Source: Porodaedalea pini
Lineage: Eukaryota; Basidiomycota; Agaricomycetes; Hymenochaetales; Hymenochaetaceae
DNA: 64,000 nt
Direction of reading: 5' to 3'
Assembly: GCA_002794775.1 (NCBI GenBank)
Contig: NBAY01000104.1
Span: forward strand, 33,845-97,844
Shown here in pieces: positions 24,955 through 36,666 of the stretch; position 1 is the stretch's first letter; the number at the start of each line of letters is the position of its first letter. A model generated the notes under the pieces. That model made no database searches. It was not told where the DNA came from and saw nothing but the letters and a program-made list of their open reading frames with translations. The position numbers and the translations under genes are program-made.

Positions 24955-25237
24955 CAAAATCGGAAAAATCATTAAAAATTTAAATCTAATTAGAAATTTA
25001 ATGTGCCATCTTCCCCATGAGTATTGGTGTATAAATTGCCACATCACATCAACTAATTTGAGCTTTCCTGATGATGCATGAATAGATTGCTTACTTTGCT
25101 ATCAAACAAAATCGGAAAAATCATTAAAAATTTAAATCTAATTAGAAATTTAATATGCCATCTTCTTCATAAGTATTGGTGTATAAATTGCCACATCACA
25201 TCAACTAATTTGAGCTTTCTTGATGATGAAAAAATAG
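24955..25237. repeat. Direct duplication, two ~131-bp copies offset by 152 bp
   Basis: Bases 24955-25085 recur at 25107-25237 (both begin AAAATCGGAAAAATC), with only a handful of changes, several of them C/T or G/A. The intervening 21 bp are unique. Confidence 0.75.
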
Positions 25238-25734
25238 TTTGCATATATAAGACAGCACAGGACCTTTATGTTATATTAGGACTCACTCCAATGGATGTCC
25301 CAAGGAAAAATAAGATGATATATAAAACTGAGAACATAGGAGCATAACTTGCAGCCAGACTGAAGATTGCAGTGAAGTACAATGTAAGATTGAAAGCAGT
25401 ACTCTGAGTGAGTAAGTCAGAGCCTCCAGAGAAAAAGTCAGCAAGGGAAATCTTTGTTTAAGCATTGAACTCCTACATGATCCTCATCCTACAGCACTGA
25501 GCATCATTCTAGAAAACATTGAGGAAGAGAGATCTACAATATGGCTGTCTATAACTGTAGAAGTTGCAAGTTAAGCAGAAATATGCAGGAACAAAAGAAG
25601 AGATTGTACATATTAGTAATAAGCTTACTACACCTGTCCTTACACATGGGCAACTGACATAATGTGACAACTAATATTGTATTTAGTGGGGCTTTAGTGT
25701 AATTAGAATTTCACAATAAAATTCAAGTTTCTTC

Positions 25735-25868
25735 CAGACAGACTAAGATAATACAGGTGGGTGTAAGTGAAGGCTAAGTCATGTGCACCAGTTTAGCTGG
25801 GAGTTGCTGCATAAAGCTTGCACATGACTCAGCCATCACTTACACCCACCTGTATATTGTCTGTAGAA
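25735..25868. repeat. Long inverted repeat (hairpin/foldback element)
   Basis: The left arm, containing ATACAGGTGGGTGTAAGTGA and GTCATGTGCA, pairs with the right arm, containing TGCACATGAC and TCACTTACACCCACCTGTAT. The stem is about 45 bp with a few mismatches and the loop about 30 bp. It could be a foldback MITE. No target duplication identified. Confidence 0.7.
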
Positions 25869-26272
25869 CTCAGACAAAGCCAGAATAGATATGAGCACTG
25901 TGTTTAAACCCAAGTCCTGGCAAAGCCAGGACAGATCTAGGCATTGCATTTAAAAAACAAGTCCTGGCAAAGCCAGGATGGATCTAAGCATTGTGTTTGA
26001 AAAAACAAGTCTTGGTGAAGCCAGGATGGATCTAAGCATTGTGTTCAAAAAAACAAGTCTTGGCAAAAGCCAGAATGGATCTAAGCATTGTGTTTAAAAA
26101 AACAAGTCCTGGCAAAGCCAGGATGGATCTAAGCATTGCATTTAAAAAACAAGTCCTGGCAAAGCCAGGATGGATCTGAGCATTGCATTTAAAAAACAAG
26201 TCCCGGCGAAGCCGGGATGGATCTAAGCACTGCGTTTGAAGCGAAGTCCCGGCTTCGCCGGGACTTCAGCTG
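25869..26272. repeat. Minisatellite, about 8 units of 46-49 bp with internal palindrome
   Basis: Each unit has AAGTCCTGGCAAAGCCAGGA, followed by TGGATCTAAGCATTG and an A-rich end. The core TCCTGG...CCAGGA is palindromic. The rightmost units read TCCCGGCGAAGCCGGGA, and the last ends in AAGTCCCGGCttcGCCGGGACTT, a perfect 10-bp inverted repeat around a 3-nt loop. Leftward units carry TG/CA where the right units have CG. Confidence 0.8.
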
Positions 26273-26588
26273 GTTGAGTTTAACTTTCCTCTACCTTAGC
26301 TAGGTAACATTTCCTCACATTATGTCAGCATTCTGATGCAAGGCTAATCTCCATCTTTCACAGCGCTCCGTGATACATTCAAAGATGACGATCCGGGTGA
26401 TAAGTACGTTAGATTTCATCAATATAAGTCCTCCATCCAGTCTCTATATAAGTATCCTATATGAAGAAGCACCAGTCCCCTTCGTTATTTTTCGTAAATA
26501 CGGAACCGTATTGCGTCGGTTGTACAAGGTGTCGCGTGAGGTGCAGTTGTGCACCATAGAAATAGAATGCTTCTTAGTCGGCGTGGTA
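26273..26588. other. 3' flank of the SUR7-like gene
   Basis: No ORF of note; the 83-codon plus ORF at 26370-26621 is antisense to the end of the SUR7-like gene and is treated as a shadow. Confidence 0.4.
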
Positions 26589-27770
26589 TCATCCTCGGTA
26601 TGTGCAGCAGCTACAAAGTAAAGACAAATGTGAGTTCTACGTAGAGTATCGATAAGCCGGCTTTCGCACCTGACAAGGTATGGCATTATGGAAAGGAACA
26701 GGCAGACGAAGCTTGCCCAGAATAGCCAGAGTGACGCGCCAGCGGACACAGTAATGCCGAGTGGAGTAGTTTCGCCGGACCCGGAGTTGGTGAGCTAAGT
26801 GGTGTCATGGATTAGTAAGGGAGACTTAGCCGAGCCGTGTTTACTGACTATCGCTTTGTTAATGGCTTGCGTTTTGTTCACCAGCACTGTCCATATCACC
26901 ACGCCAATAAATAGCAGTCCTGTACCGAAGATTGCGAACAGCGTGGAAAGCAAGTAAGTGTACGTGCGCTTCGGAATGCCACTGATGGGGTTCGCGCCAT
27001 GAGTTACGGAAGCAAAGTGGTTAATCCTGATCACTCACGTTAACATGGCCAGAGCCGCACAGATACTGCCTATCAGCAAGAGATAATACGCTGCCCTCGA
27101 AAACTCGCCGAGGTAATGCGAATTCGTGAATGTGTAGTTGTCGGGCACAAACGCCAGGGTCAGGCTCGGGAATTTGGAGGGCATGTCGGCCAGAACAGCG
27201 TCGTACGGTTGGAGCTGGAGGGCAGTTGTGTGGTTGGAGCAGTTGCCGTGGACCTTGTCGATATATGCACAGTACGAGTATAGTCCAAACTCGTACATTT
27301 GGCGAAGTCCGTCACCCTGTGCAAGGGGCACTGTCGTATTAGTGGCATACAGGCCCTCAACGGGATCGCCGGTTGCGTTCTGTAAGGCATTGCTGGATGC
27401 AAATAAGTCGAGATGGAGAAGGGCCTTGTAAAAGATCACGTACCCATAGCTAGACATGTTCACTTTCATCTGCAATCACTTTGTCAACGGCGTCCATCGA
27501 ACGAACTTGAAGTAGATTTGCTGACCATGGCTAAGCCTCTCGGAACGGTTGACGTATTGATTTGGCCGACCTAAGTACGCTTAAGAAGGAAGTGCACAGC
27601 GAAGACGACATGGGAGCTTACATGGGCAAAGATGATAAGTAAGACAGCGGCGAAGCTTTAAGCAAGGTCAACCTTGTTGATGCATTTAGAAAGTGGAAGA
27701 AGGGAAGACGTACGACAGGAAGGTCGCGGTGCCGATACATAATTCGCCGCGCAAGCGCATAATGGGAAGA
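26589..27770 (-). CDS. SUR7/PalI-family plasma-membrane protein
   Basis: Four-span claudin-like fungal protein of eisosomes or pH sensing (family knowledge). The start ATG at 27770 gives MRLRGELCIGTATFLSFAAV, the family's N-terminus leading into the first membrane span, continued across an intron as LLIIFAHVGQINTSTVPRG. The extracellular loop holds the family signature GLYSYCAYIDKVHGNCSNHT (paired cysteines). Spans 2-4 are YYLLLIGSICAALAM, YTYLLSTLFAIFGTGLLFIG and GASLWLFWASFVCLFLSIM. The C-terminus, after a GTGCGA...GTAG intron, is short and Cys-rich (PYLVSCCTYRG, TGA at 26589-26591). Six or seven short exons, roughly 260 residues. The LINE 3' end lies only a few hundred bp upstream, so its promoter region is truncated or contains the LINE tail. 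Confidence 0.82.
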
Positions 27771-28105
27771 AGAAAGTATCGCTTGGAATGAAGGTGATGA
27801 GAGGAAGGATTTAAGGCACAAAGGATCCCGTATCGTAAGCTGCAGTGTGCTGCAGCCGCGTGTCGTTAATTTTCGCCTGCTCGTCCTCGTTGGGCGACTT
27901 CAACTCCGAGCTGAGCACATAGACTGAGCGTCAGACCCACGCGTGAGACGCGAGGCACGTGCCAGGGAGTTTATAATCTTCTGCTATCTACTCCAAACAG
28001 ACTACCAACCGCATACGGGAAACAAGAGAGAAACTACGTAGAGCGTAAATGATGGGTGTACTAGATGGTGAAGGACATGCGCAACGTTAAGGAAATACAA
28101 ATGGA
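27771..28105. other. Promoter of the SUR7-like gene and LINE 3' tail
   Basis: Host upstream sequence gives way to the LINE 3' UTR somewhere between about 27900 and 28105. I could not find the border, because no poly(A) or target duplication is evident. Confidence 0.4.
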
Positions 28106-30998
28106 CTAAAGGTGGAAGGAGGGAGGTAACTCAGAGAACAGAGGCATGCTGTCCGGTGGGCGACGGAAAGAAAAGTATGCAAATTTCAAAAGGAGTAGAA
28201 AGTTATTTGGGAGAAACCAATCATAAAAATTGAATGGTAGAGAACGTTGATGAAAAAGGCCTTTTCGAACCAGTGAAAAGAAAGGACAAACGTTAAGAAT
28301 GTGACGGACATCATGTTTAGAGCACGCCGGGTCCGGGCAACGGGGTTCCAGGTTTCGGTTATGCAGATCAAGCACGTTCAGCATTAGGCTGGCGGCACGG
28401 GTAAGAACTGAGCGATGTATATTTTTCCTTGGTGAAAGCTTCAGGAACGGACGTAGGGATTGCGTTGGGTGAAGGATGAACGAGGACGGCTCAAGGATGG
28501 AGCGGTGTCCCCGAAGATTAATGATGTTCGCTTTCCAGTCTTGGAGGAGGTCGAGCTGTACTTGCGCTTTGAGATTCGGAAGGGAATCCGGTGTGGGTTC
28601 GCAATCAGGTTTGGTGGCGGCATCTTTTGCCAGTTTGTCGGCTTTGGAATTACCCAGCACTCCTCGATGAGAAGGGAGCCACTGGATCGTGATATGTGAA
28701 GCCTTGTGATGGAGGGCAAGAAAGATACCGCAAAGATGATGGAACGTTATGATGAATTCCACGTGTCAAGTGTCATTGGAGAATATGAGCTCGACGCAAT
28801 TGAGTGAGTCTGAAATGATGTGGATATGAATGGGGGTGAAGCATTTCGCCAGAAGGAGGGATATACGATGCATGGCTGCGATGAGCGCTTCCTGCTCTTC
28901 AAACAAGATGTTCGAACGAGAGTGCGCTGCTGAAGAAAAGACAGCGAGTTCTTGGTGATTGTGCATAATAACGAAACCATGGCCTCCATTGTAGGAGCTG
29001 TCGGTGTCCGGGATGATGGATCCATCTGTAAATATAAAGTATTGATAAGGGGGTGGGTGTAAAAAGAATGAATTGAAATCCCGAATGGCGTGGTTGCGTT
29101 GAGATGATGGAGGAATAGGAGTCATAATAAGACGGGAATGCATCTGGGTAAAAGTAGGAAAGGAAACAGATTTCAGAATCGTGACGTTAGGAAGAAGAGA
29201 CGTTACTAGGTATTGTTTTGGGATGGGGTTGCGTTTAGAGTGAGAAAAATATGAGAGTAAAAAACATTGAGAAAGAGAACGAATAAAAAGATTGAGTGGA
29301 GGGCATGACAGGAAGGATTCTGCTACAGCCGGATTAATGTTGTGATGAAAGATAGAATGGAAGAAATGATTTTGTGTTTTTTGAAGAATATTGGAAATGA
29401 GAGGAGATTTGGGAAAAAGGACAGTGCCGTAAATGGCGACTGAACGAATTAATCCGAAATATAAGAGTCTAGCATATTGAAAGTATGCCCCGTTAGAACG
29501 GTTGAAAAGGAAGTAACATTGGTGCAGAGTGGAAAGGGCTTTATTAGTACAGGCTTTGAAATGAAGTTTGGGAGAAAGGTCATAAGAGAATATGACGCCT
29601 AGCCAAGTCAATTGGCGTGAAGGAGGAATAACGCGATTGTTGGGCAAGGTCAACGCTGCGCTAGAGGAAGAAGGAGAATCCTTTAAGAAGGAGCGAAAAA
29701 CAATGGATGCTGCTGGGCGGTATGGAAGAATATGGAGGAGCTTGATGGCATCGGGATCAATGGACAGACCAAGAGCTTGAAATTGAAGGGATAGAAATTG
29801 AAACTGATTGCGCAAACAAACTAAATTGGTTTGAATGCTGAGTGAACGTGAATAGAGGAGATGGTCATCCATATAAGCAAGTAAAGGGCGATGAGGACCG
29901 AAACAATTGTTGTAAGCCGTAATGACGTCTGCGGCGGCAAAAACTGAAATAAGGGGGGAAAGCAGAGACCCTTGGGGAACACAGTGGTTAGGTTTGATAA
30001 AAGGAGTAGAAAAAAAATTATTGAAGTGGAATGAAATTGGTCGGTCTTTCAACCAGGCTGAAAGAGTGTGAATAATGTTTGGATGAACGTTGGACCGAAT
30101 GAGCTTATCAAGAAGACGATTATGCGAAATGTTATCGAAAAAACCTTGAATGTCGACCATAAGAATGGAGGTGATAAGGTAGCGATGTTGGACCAATTTC
30201 TGGTTGGTTCTCTCGTTACCGGTAATAAAAGGTTGGGATAAGATGGACGAAAGTAGTTCGTAGCAAGCGGTGATAGAAGAATGGTGTTTCCTGCACCCAT
30301 GCTGGGCATCAGGTAGGAGGTCGTTGGTTTCGAAAAAAGGTTGAAGAAAGTTAAAAAGAACACGTTCAAAAAGTTTACCGATGGTATCTACCAAGGTAAT
30401 AGGGCGGTAGGCTCTTGGGACTGAAAAGTCAGAACGTTTGGGTTTGGGAATGAAAGTAACGAGCGACGTTTTGAAAGATAAAGGGAAATGACTGAATTGA
30501 AGGCATAAAGAAAAAAGGTTGACAAAAAACTGCCCATGATGTTCGATGAGCAGCGTGAGGTGTTTGTACGAGATATGGCTGTTGCCAGGGCTTGTTTCTC
30601 AATCAATGCCTCAGAGCGCATTGTGAATGTCGCTCATAACAAGGGGCCTGATGTTGCGGAGAGCAGGAAGAGGGATAGTCTCCGGCCTAGATGCTAAGGG
30701 TGGAAAAAACGTCTCACGGAAAAGTGATGCTTTGTCGTCTTTGGTAAGGGTGAATGAACCGTTGGTCATATGCAATGCCCCGATAGGGAAGCGACGACGG
30801 GTGGTACCCAAATATTGGTTACGCCACACTGAGTGGGCGTTAGCTTGTTGAAGACAGGTGCCAAAGAAGGCATTTTTGGCCCAGGCTATCTCGGTGTCGA
30901 GGCGCTTTCACAAATCAGGTTGGGGGTTGCAACAATGCGCGTGATATAGCTTCAAACACTTTTCGGACCACCAGGCATTGGGGCCGAAGTATGAGTGC
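28106..30998 (-). mobile_element. LINE, 3' half (RT and RNase H part), left side of the split element
   Basis: Minus-strand non-LTR retrotransposon whose 5' half lies at 56852-59562. The two halves were one element before element A inserted: A is flanked by GTGC (30995-30998 and 56848-56851). Removing A plus one GTGC restores an open frame across the junction, reading ...NKHKPH|SYFGPNAWWSEK. Order ORF1 (CCHC) - ORF2 (endonuclease, RT, RNase H) suggests a Tad1/I-group LINE (inference). Confidence 0.88.
28106..30998 (-). pseudogene. LINE ORF2, reverse transcriptase and RNase H portion (four in-frame stops)
   Basis: One continuous minus-strand frame from 30998 to the stop at 28106, interrupted by four TGA codons at 30908-30910, 30611-30613, 30599-30601 and 28766-28768. 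RT blocks: SFKTSLVTFIPKPKRSDF, RAYRPITLVDTIGKLFE, DIQGFFDNISHNRL, VPQGSLLSPL and the catalytic LLAYMDDHLLYS. RNase H residues: Asp in FTDGSII, Glu in EEQEALIAAMH, Asp in ISDSLN; the fourth Asp lies after the last TGA in LPSHRGVLGNSKADKLAKD. A C-terminal zinc-knuckle-like segment RCPDPACSKHDVRHILNVC follows, as in other fungal LINEs. All four stops could have been CGA (Arg). Non-functional as it stands. Confidence 0.85.
30995..30998. repeat. 4-bp target-site duplication of element A, left copy
   Basis: GTGC, matched by 56848-56851. Removing one copy with A restores the LINE frame. Confidence 0.8.
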
Positions 30999-31932
30999 TG
31001 TAGAGCCATGCCAATCGTCCCATCACCGCCGATCACTCCAGAAGCATTCAAGAACTGGTTCCGACGCGTACCGATCAGTACCGGACTCAACCCGATCGGT
31101 CCGGTCTCGAATCAGAACCTCGCGATCGTGTCATCAGCACGTTCCCACACCTCCGAAAGCATACTGGAACGTACCAGAGATCTTATCTCAACGATTAGGG
31201 ATGCAGTCACATGGAGCATACAGCCAAGACGCGTACCGGACTGCTGTCCGACGACGGGAGCCACATACCGATTGGACGATCTGAGTTCCGGTGGAGCACC
31301 AGTGTGATCGGACGTGAAGCAGACGTTTTCCTCATTATGATTTATGTTTTTTCCTATGTTCTTCTGATTTCTATGCACTCTATGCACGCCTCTATGACCT
31401 ATGACTTTTCCTTTCGACTTCTCTATGTTTCGACTGATATGCACAGTATGCCCGTATGGAAATTATTAACTGTAGATAGATCTTTGGACTTAGTATAAAT
31501 AGGCACCCCATGTCGTAGGTAGAGGACAAGTCAGTTCTACCGCAGAGTCTCCCTCAGATAGGGTAACTTGAGTGCGATCCGTCTTTGTTTTCGTAATCTT
31601 GTAGTTGTTCCGTCTTCGTCTTAGCATCTCGTCTTTCGAAACTGTCTCTCGTCTCATACTTCGTAACTCGAACCTCGCCGCTCGTTGTGATCACACCGTA
31701 CCGGTGTTGATTACCCGCGTGTACCGACTCCGTACCGGTCAAACCACAGACCCGACAGGAGTTCCCGACCTTTGTTCTCGATATCGACACGTACCAGCAC
31801 GTACCGAAGCGTACCGACGCGTACCAGTACGTCGAGCGACCTCACCGCAGTCTACCCCTAACTTCCCAGAGCAACGCGATCACGTCCCCAAAAGGACCGT
31901 TGATCCCAGACACCCCTAAGTCAGGATCTACA
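30999..31932 (+). repeat. 5' LTR of element A (934 bp)
   Basis: TGTAGAGCC...GGATCTACA. A TATA box (TATAAATAGG) lies at 31494-31503 and the likely transcription start about 30 bp later. The 3' LTR, once its solo-LTR insertion is removed, is also 934 bp. About 28 substitutions separate the two, all C/T or G/A within CpG as read by eye. Confidence 0.9.
31494..31503 (+). promoter_or_regulatory. TATA box in the 5' LTR of element A
   Basis: TATAAATAGG, repeated in the 3' LTR near 56409. Consistent with the U3/R border. Confidence 0.65.
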
Positions 31933-31934
31933 AG

Positions 31935-31952
31935 TGGAGCCCACCGCAGGGG
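31935..31952 (+). other. Probable tRNA primer-binding site of element A
   Basis: Two bases after the 5' LTR comes TGGAGCCCACCGCAGG. A PBS beginning TGG pairs with the CCA end of a tRNA. Which tRNA is not determined. This differs from the B elements, which look self-primed. Confidence 0.5.
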
Positions 31953-32596
31953 GGTTAAACGTGTTGCGATCCTCTCGTCCACCGCATTCGTCGCGTGGGA
32001 CATCTCAGCAGACTATTGAACCCCCTCATCCATATTGAACCACTAATGCTTGGCAGCGTAGATGCCGTATCGAAGAGCGCGCTACAGATTCGGATTCAGA
32101 GTCCATAGAGCGTTACCTTGATTCGGACTTAGAACAACTTAACACGTCATTCAACTCCGGAGCACAGTCTCCCTTCTCATTAATCAGCTCGTCCGCAGTT
32201 CCGTCGACAGTCCCCTCAGCCCCGTCGACTAGCTCGTCACCACTAACTGAGCTCGAGAGTGACAACCCAGACGATACCGCTCAGCTCGTCTTACCGGATC
32301 CTAGTTCGTCCGTACCGGGACAGACGTCTTCGCCCGTCAGTACGTCGTCAGTTCCGTCGAACCCAGTTAACACACAGGCTATGCGGCCCCGGACATCGAC
32401 CGTAGTAGCTCCGGTACAGCCAGTACCCCCAGTAAGAATCATGTCAAACTGTCCTCCACGTTGCGGAGCCAGAGACGCTCCCTTCTTCGATGGACACAAC
32501 CCGTTAGACCTTCCTCGGTACTTTGAGGATATCGAATATATCGCGACCGACTGCAACTTAGACGACGTGGCGAAGATCCGGTACGCGAAGTATTAT

Positions 32597-32601
32597 GCTT
32601 C
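32597..32601. repeat. 5-bp target-site duplication of B1, left copy
   Basis: GCTTC, identical to 38911-38915. Confidence 0.9.
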
Positions 32602-33015
32602 TGTTAGGCGGGAGTCCGGGAGACGACTCGGACTGGGCAGGCCTCGGCTGACTGTCGTCTGGGACGTGCTATACTCGAGCGGGGACTCGGGACACGCTGT
32701 ACTCAGGCTAGGTCGTCGTGGAGGTAAGAGGATTAATACAAGTCTAAACTAATACAAGGGGGACGAGTCTCACCTAGGTCGTCGTGGAGGTAAGAGGAAA
32801 AGCAGAACAAGGAGTTCATGCGATTCCTGAGACCTTATATAGCGACGACCGTGAGACTATATTACCTAACATTACATAATGAGTGGGAATGGAACGAATG
32901 AAGGCAGTGTGGGAATGATTGTGTAAGATGGGTAAATATAATGAAAAGGATGAATATAATAAAGGAAATGGTAAAAGGGAAAATAAAGGAAAAGGTGAAA
33001 GTTCAGGTTCTAACA
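32602..33015 (-). repeat. 3' LTR of B1 (414 bp)
   Basis: Identical to 38497-38910. The pol stop codon (33016-33018) abuts it with no gap. Confidence 0.92.
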
Positions 33016-36000
33016 TTACCCCCCCTTCAAGGTTGGGCGTCCCGACCAACCATGATCGTGGTCGTCAGGTTCGGTGTCGACGAAGAGTGGACGGAGTCGT
33101 TGACGAGGGATGTCGAGTTTCCGAGGTGCACCGGGATGTTTGAGGTAGAACTCAGCGATCGCCTCCTTCGCGTTCTCGCCGAAGTCCGTCTCAGGCTGCC
33201 AAGTAGGTTCATTGTAGCTGACCCACTTGACAAGGTACTGTAGTTTCCCTCGGTGTAGACGTGAGTCTAAGACTTCCTCGAGTTCGTACTCCTCCTCATT
33301 GTCGACGATGTCTGGCGGTGGCGGCGGCGGTTGCTTCTGGCTTTCAAAGGACGGTTCGACGGCGGGTTTCAACAGGGCTTCATTGAAGACAGGGTGGACC
33401 TTTTTCCATCACTTCGGGAGTTTGAGCTTGTACGCGCTCGCTCCTACCTTGTCGACGACGTCAAAGGGGCCGTACCATTTGTCTGCGAGTTTCTTTGTCG
33501 GCGAGTCCATGCTGATGTTTCGCCCGTCAAGGAAGACCTTGTCTCCAGCCCTGTACTCCACTGAAGCTCCTGCTGTCCGGTCATGGTAGCGCTTCATGTC
33601 CTCTGCTGCCTTGACTAGGTTGTCCTTAGCAACGCGATGAGTCTCCTTGATGTGCTTTGCGAATTCTTCCGCTGACATGTTAGCAGATGAGGTTCGCGTC
33701 GTGTCGAAGCTCAAGGGGTGACGTCCTGTGTTCGCGTAGAAGGGGGACATCTTCGTTGCTGAGTGTTCGCGGTTGTTGTATGCGAACTCTGCGAGGGGGA
33801 GCCAGTCCTTCCAGTCCGATTGCCGATGGTTAACGAAGAGTCGAAGGTACTGTTCGAGCTCTTGGTTGACGCGTTCCGTTTGACCATCCATCTGTGGATG
33901 GTACGCTGTCGACGGGTTGCCTTCAATGTGCAGAAGTTTGTACAGCTCCTTCATCATCGACGCATCGAACTGCGTGCCTCGGTCGTGGATGATCTTCTTC
34001 GGCAGGCCATGGAGGCGGAAGACATGGTCGCGGTACAGCTGGGCCATGCCTTCTGCTGACAGCCTCGTCGTCGTCGGAATCGCGTGCATCTGCTTCGAGA
34101 ACCTATCCACAAAGACGCAGATCGCGTTGTGTCCCTTGGAGTCCGGGAGCTCTCTGATTAGGTCGACCGTAACAATTTCCCAGGGTCCTTCAGGAACAGC
34201 GTTTGGATGGAGCGGTCTAGACCTCGACGTTCTTAAGGCTTTCGTCCGTTGACAACGGTCGCATCCTCGGACGTATGCTCGGACGTCGGAGAACATCGAT
34301 GCCCACCAGAAATCGCGACGGACGAGTTCTACTGTCTTCGACGCTCCTGGATGACCAGCCAGAACCGAGTCGTGGCACTCCCGCAACACGGCCTCCTTTA
34401 TCGTCGATGGAACATACACCTTGCCTTTCATCCGCCACAACTCGTCGATCTCCACCATACCCGTAGGCCTTTCCGACTCATCCTGCGCCCTCTGTGCTTC
34501 ACCCACTCGTTCCACCACCTCGTCGCGCGATGTCCGCACCACTCCACGGTTCAACCACTTATCCTTGATGAACACGACCCCATCGTTGTCATCCTTGCCC
34601 TGATCATAGCCCGCCATGCGCGATAGCAGGTCGGCCTTGCCCATCGTCTTGCCCGACTTGTGTTCAAGGTGGAAGTCGAATTCTTCAAGTTCGGTCCGCC
34701 AGCGAGCTTGGCGATAGCTCAGCTTCTGTGCCGATCTGAAGTAGGTGAGGTTGGCGTGGTCGGACCAGATTTCAATCTTGTGGCGAGCGCCAAGGAGGTA
34801 TTGTCGCCACTCCTTGAGCGCCGAAACGATCGCGAGCATCTCCTTGTCGTAGATCTCGTAGTTTCATTCCGCCGGTTCAAGTGCCTCTGACCTGTAGGCG
34901 ATCACCCTCCACTTCCCTTCCTGCTTCTGCAACAACACACCACCGAGCGCAAAGTTCGACGAGTCCGCTTCTACACGGAAAGGGCCCTCGTCATTGGCGA
35001 TGGCTAGGACTGGAGGTGAGCAGAGACGTTGTCTCAGCTCCTCGAACACTTCCTGCTGTTCGGTCTCCCATACCCAGTCCTTCTTGCCCGTTAACGATGT
35101 CAACGGTCGGACCACCTTGCTGTAGTCCTTAATAAACCGTCTCAGCCAGTTTCCCATACCGAGGAACTGTTGCAGCTCCTTGAGGTTCCGTGGGACTGGC
35201 CAGTTCGCAATCGCCTCCATCTTTGCCGGGTCAGCCCTGATCTCGCCATTGCCGATGATGTGGCCGAGGTATTTGACGACCTTGGCGTCAAACTCGCACT
35301 TCTCCGGCTTCAAGTACAGGCCATTTTCTCGGAGGATCTGGAGTACGCGCCTCGACGTGTCGATATGCTCCTCAATGGTTTCCGAGAGGATCAGGATGTC
35401 GTCGAGGTATACGATAATCAAGTTCGCGTAGATTAGGTCCTTAAAGATGTGGTTAACAAAGGCCTGGAACGTGGCCGGCGTGTTGCAAAGGCCAAAAAAC
35501 ATGACCGTCGGTTCGAAGAGGCCCATGTTCGTGTGAAACACTGCCTTCCATTCGTCACCTTTGCGGATCCGGATATTGTAGTACCCCCAGCGAAGGTCAA
35601 GCTTAGTGATGTACTTCGCTTTCTTGACCTTGTCAACGAGTTCGTCAATGAGAGGGAGGGGATACTTGTTCTTGATCGTACCGTCATTGAGCTTACGGTA
35701 ATCCTGGATGGGGCGTAGCGATTTGTCGGCCTTCTTTATGAAGAAGAAGGGCGACGCCATGGGCGATATCGACCGTCGAATGCGACCCGACTTCAGATTC
35801 TCATCAAGGAAGTCCTTGAGCGACTGCTGCTCAGTTGGCGTGAGCGGGTAGATCTTACAGTCGCTCGGTTTGAAGTCAGGCTTCAAGTCGATGACATGGT
35901 CCCAGGGCCGGTGTTCTGGCAGCTTCTCAAAACCTTTTTCGCTGAAAACGTCGGCGTAGTCGTTGAGGTATGCGGGCCAGGACGCCTTGTCCATTCGCAT

Positions 36001-36666
36001 CTCACTCACCCTCCTCATCTGCTCCACCGCCTTTTTCACCCTGCCTAGGTCCTCCACCGTCTCCTTCTCAATCGCACATTCTTCTGGACAGCGGGTGAAT
36101 TCGATTGAACCCATTTTCCAGTCGACCTCCAGATTGTGACGTCGAAGCCAGTTGTACCCCAGGAAGATGTTTGACGACGCTAGGGACGTTACTGCGAGGA
36201 CGATCCTCTCCCGGTGACGGCCGATCACGAGCTCGACGTCAACATACTCCTCGATCAGTCCGGCCTCATTGTGCGTGCCATCGGCGTTGAGCACCGCGAG
36301 GGGTCGAATGTAGCGTTTCGTTTCCAACCCATACCTCTCGACGAATCTGACGTCGATGCAGGATCCCATGCATCCCGAATCCACAAGGGCATGCGCATCT
36401 ACTTCTCTCGCCTCACCCGCTATTTCATGCTCGACGGTCAGGAGAAGGTCCAGCTGGCGTCCGCCAGTTCCTCTCATGAACAGTTGCTCATACCTTTCCT
36501 CTTTGTTCACACCGGTGGGGACTTCGTAATCGGGAAAACCATCGACGTCGTTTGCATCTATGTATTGTACAGACGGTTGGTTATATTTTAGCGAATCCGG
36601 ATTTGAAGTCCCTTGTTCTTCTCGGTCAGTCGCCCCGATGGCTACGCCTGACCACTCGCAAAACCC
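33016..36666 (-). pseudogene. Pol of B1 (two TGA stops)
   Basis: Expressed by -1 frameshifting from gag at the GGGTTTT at 36666-36660. In order: aspartic protease (AHALVDSGCMGSCIDVRFVE), RT (SPFFFIKKADKSLRPIQDYR; catalytic VYLDDILILS), RNase H (FRVEADSSNFALGGVLL), integrase with HHCC finger (ECHDSVLAGHPGASKTVELV ... CDRCQ) and D,D,E core (VTVDLIREL, IIHDRGTQFD, ERVNQELEQYL). A C-terminal chromodomain follows (EYELEEVLDSRLHRGKLQYL, WQPETDF). TGA at 34864-34866 and 33409-33411 replace CGA codons of B2; otherwise the frame is open. The TAA at 33016-33018 touches the LTR. Confidence 0.88.
36624..36666 (-). promoter_or_regulatory. -1 frameshift signal at the gag-pol junction of B1
   Basis: Minus strand: slippery G GGT TTT at 36666-36660 in the gag frame, a 6-nt spacer, and a stem GGTCAG (36653-36648) pairing with CTGACC (36629-36624). 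Same layout as B2 (49168-49210). Confidence 0.75.

Noticed and set aside
25869..26272. Regularly spaced palindromic repeats resembling a CRISPR array
   Set aside because: The genome is eukaryotic, units are contiguous with no unique spacers, and no cas genes are present. It is a minisatellite.
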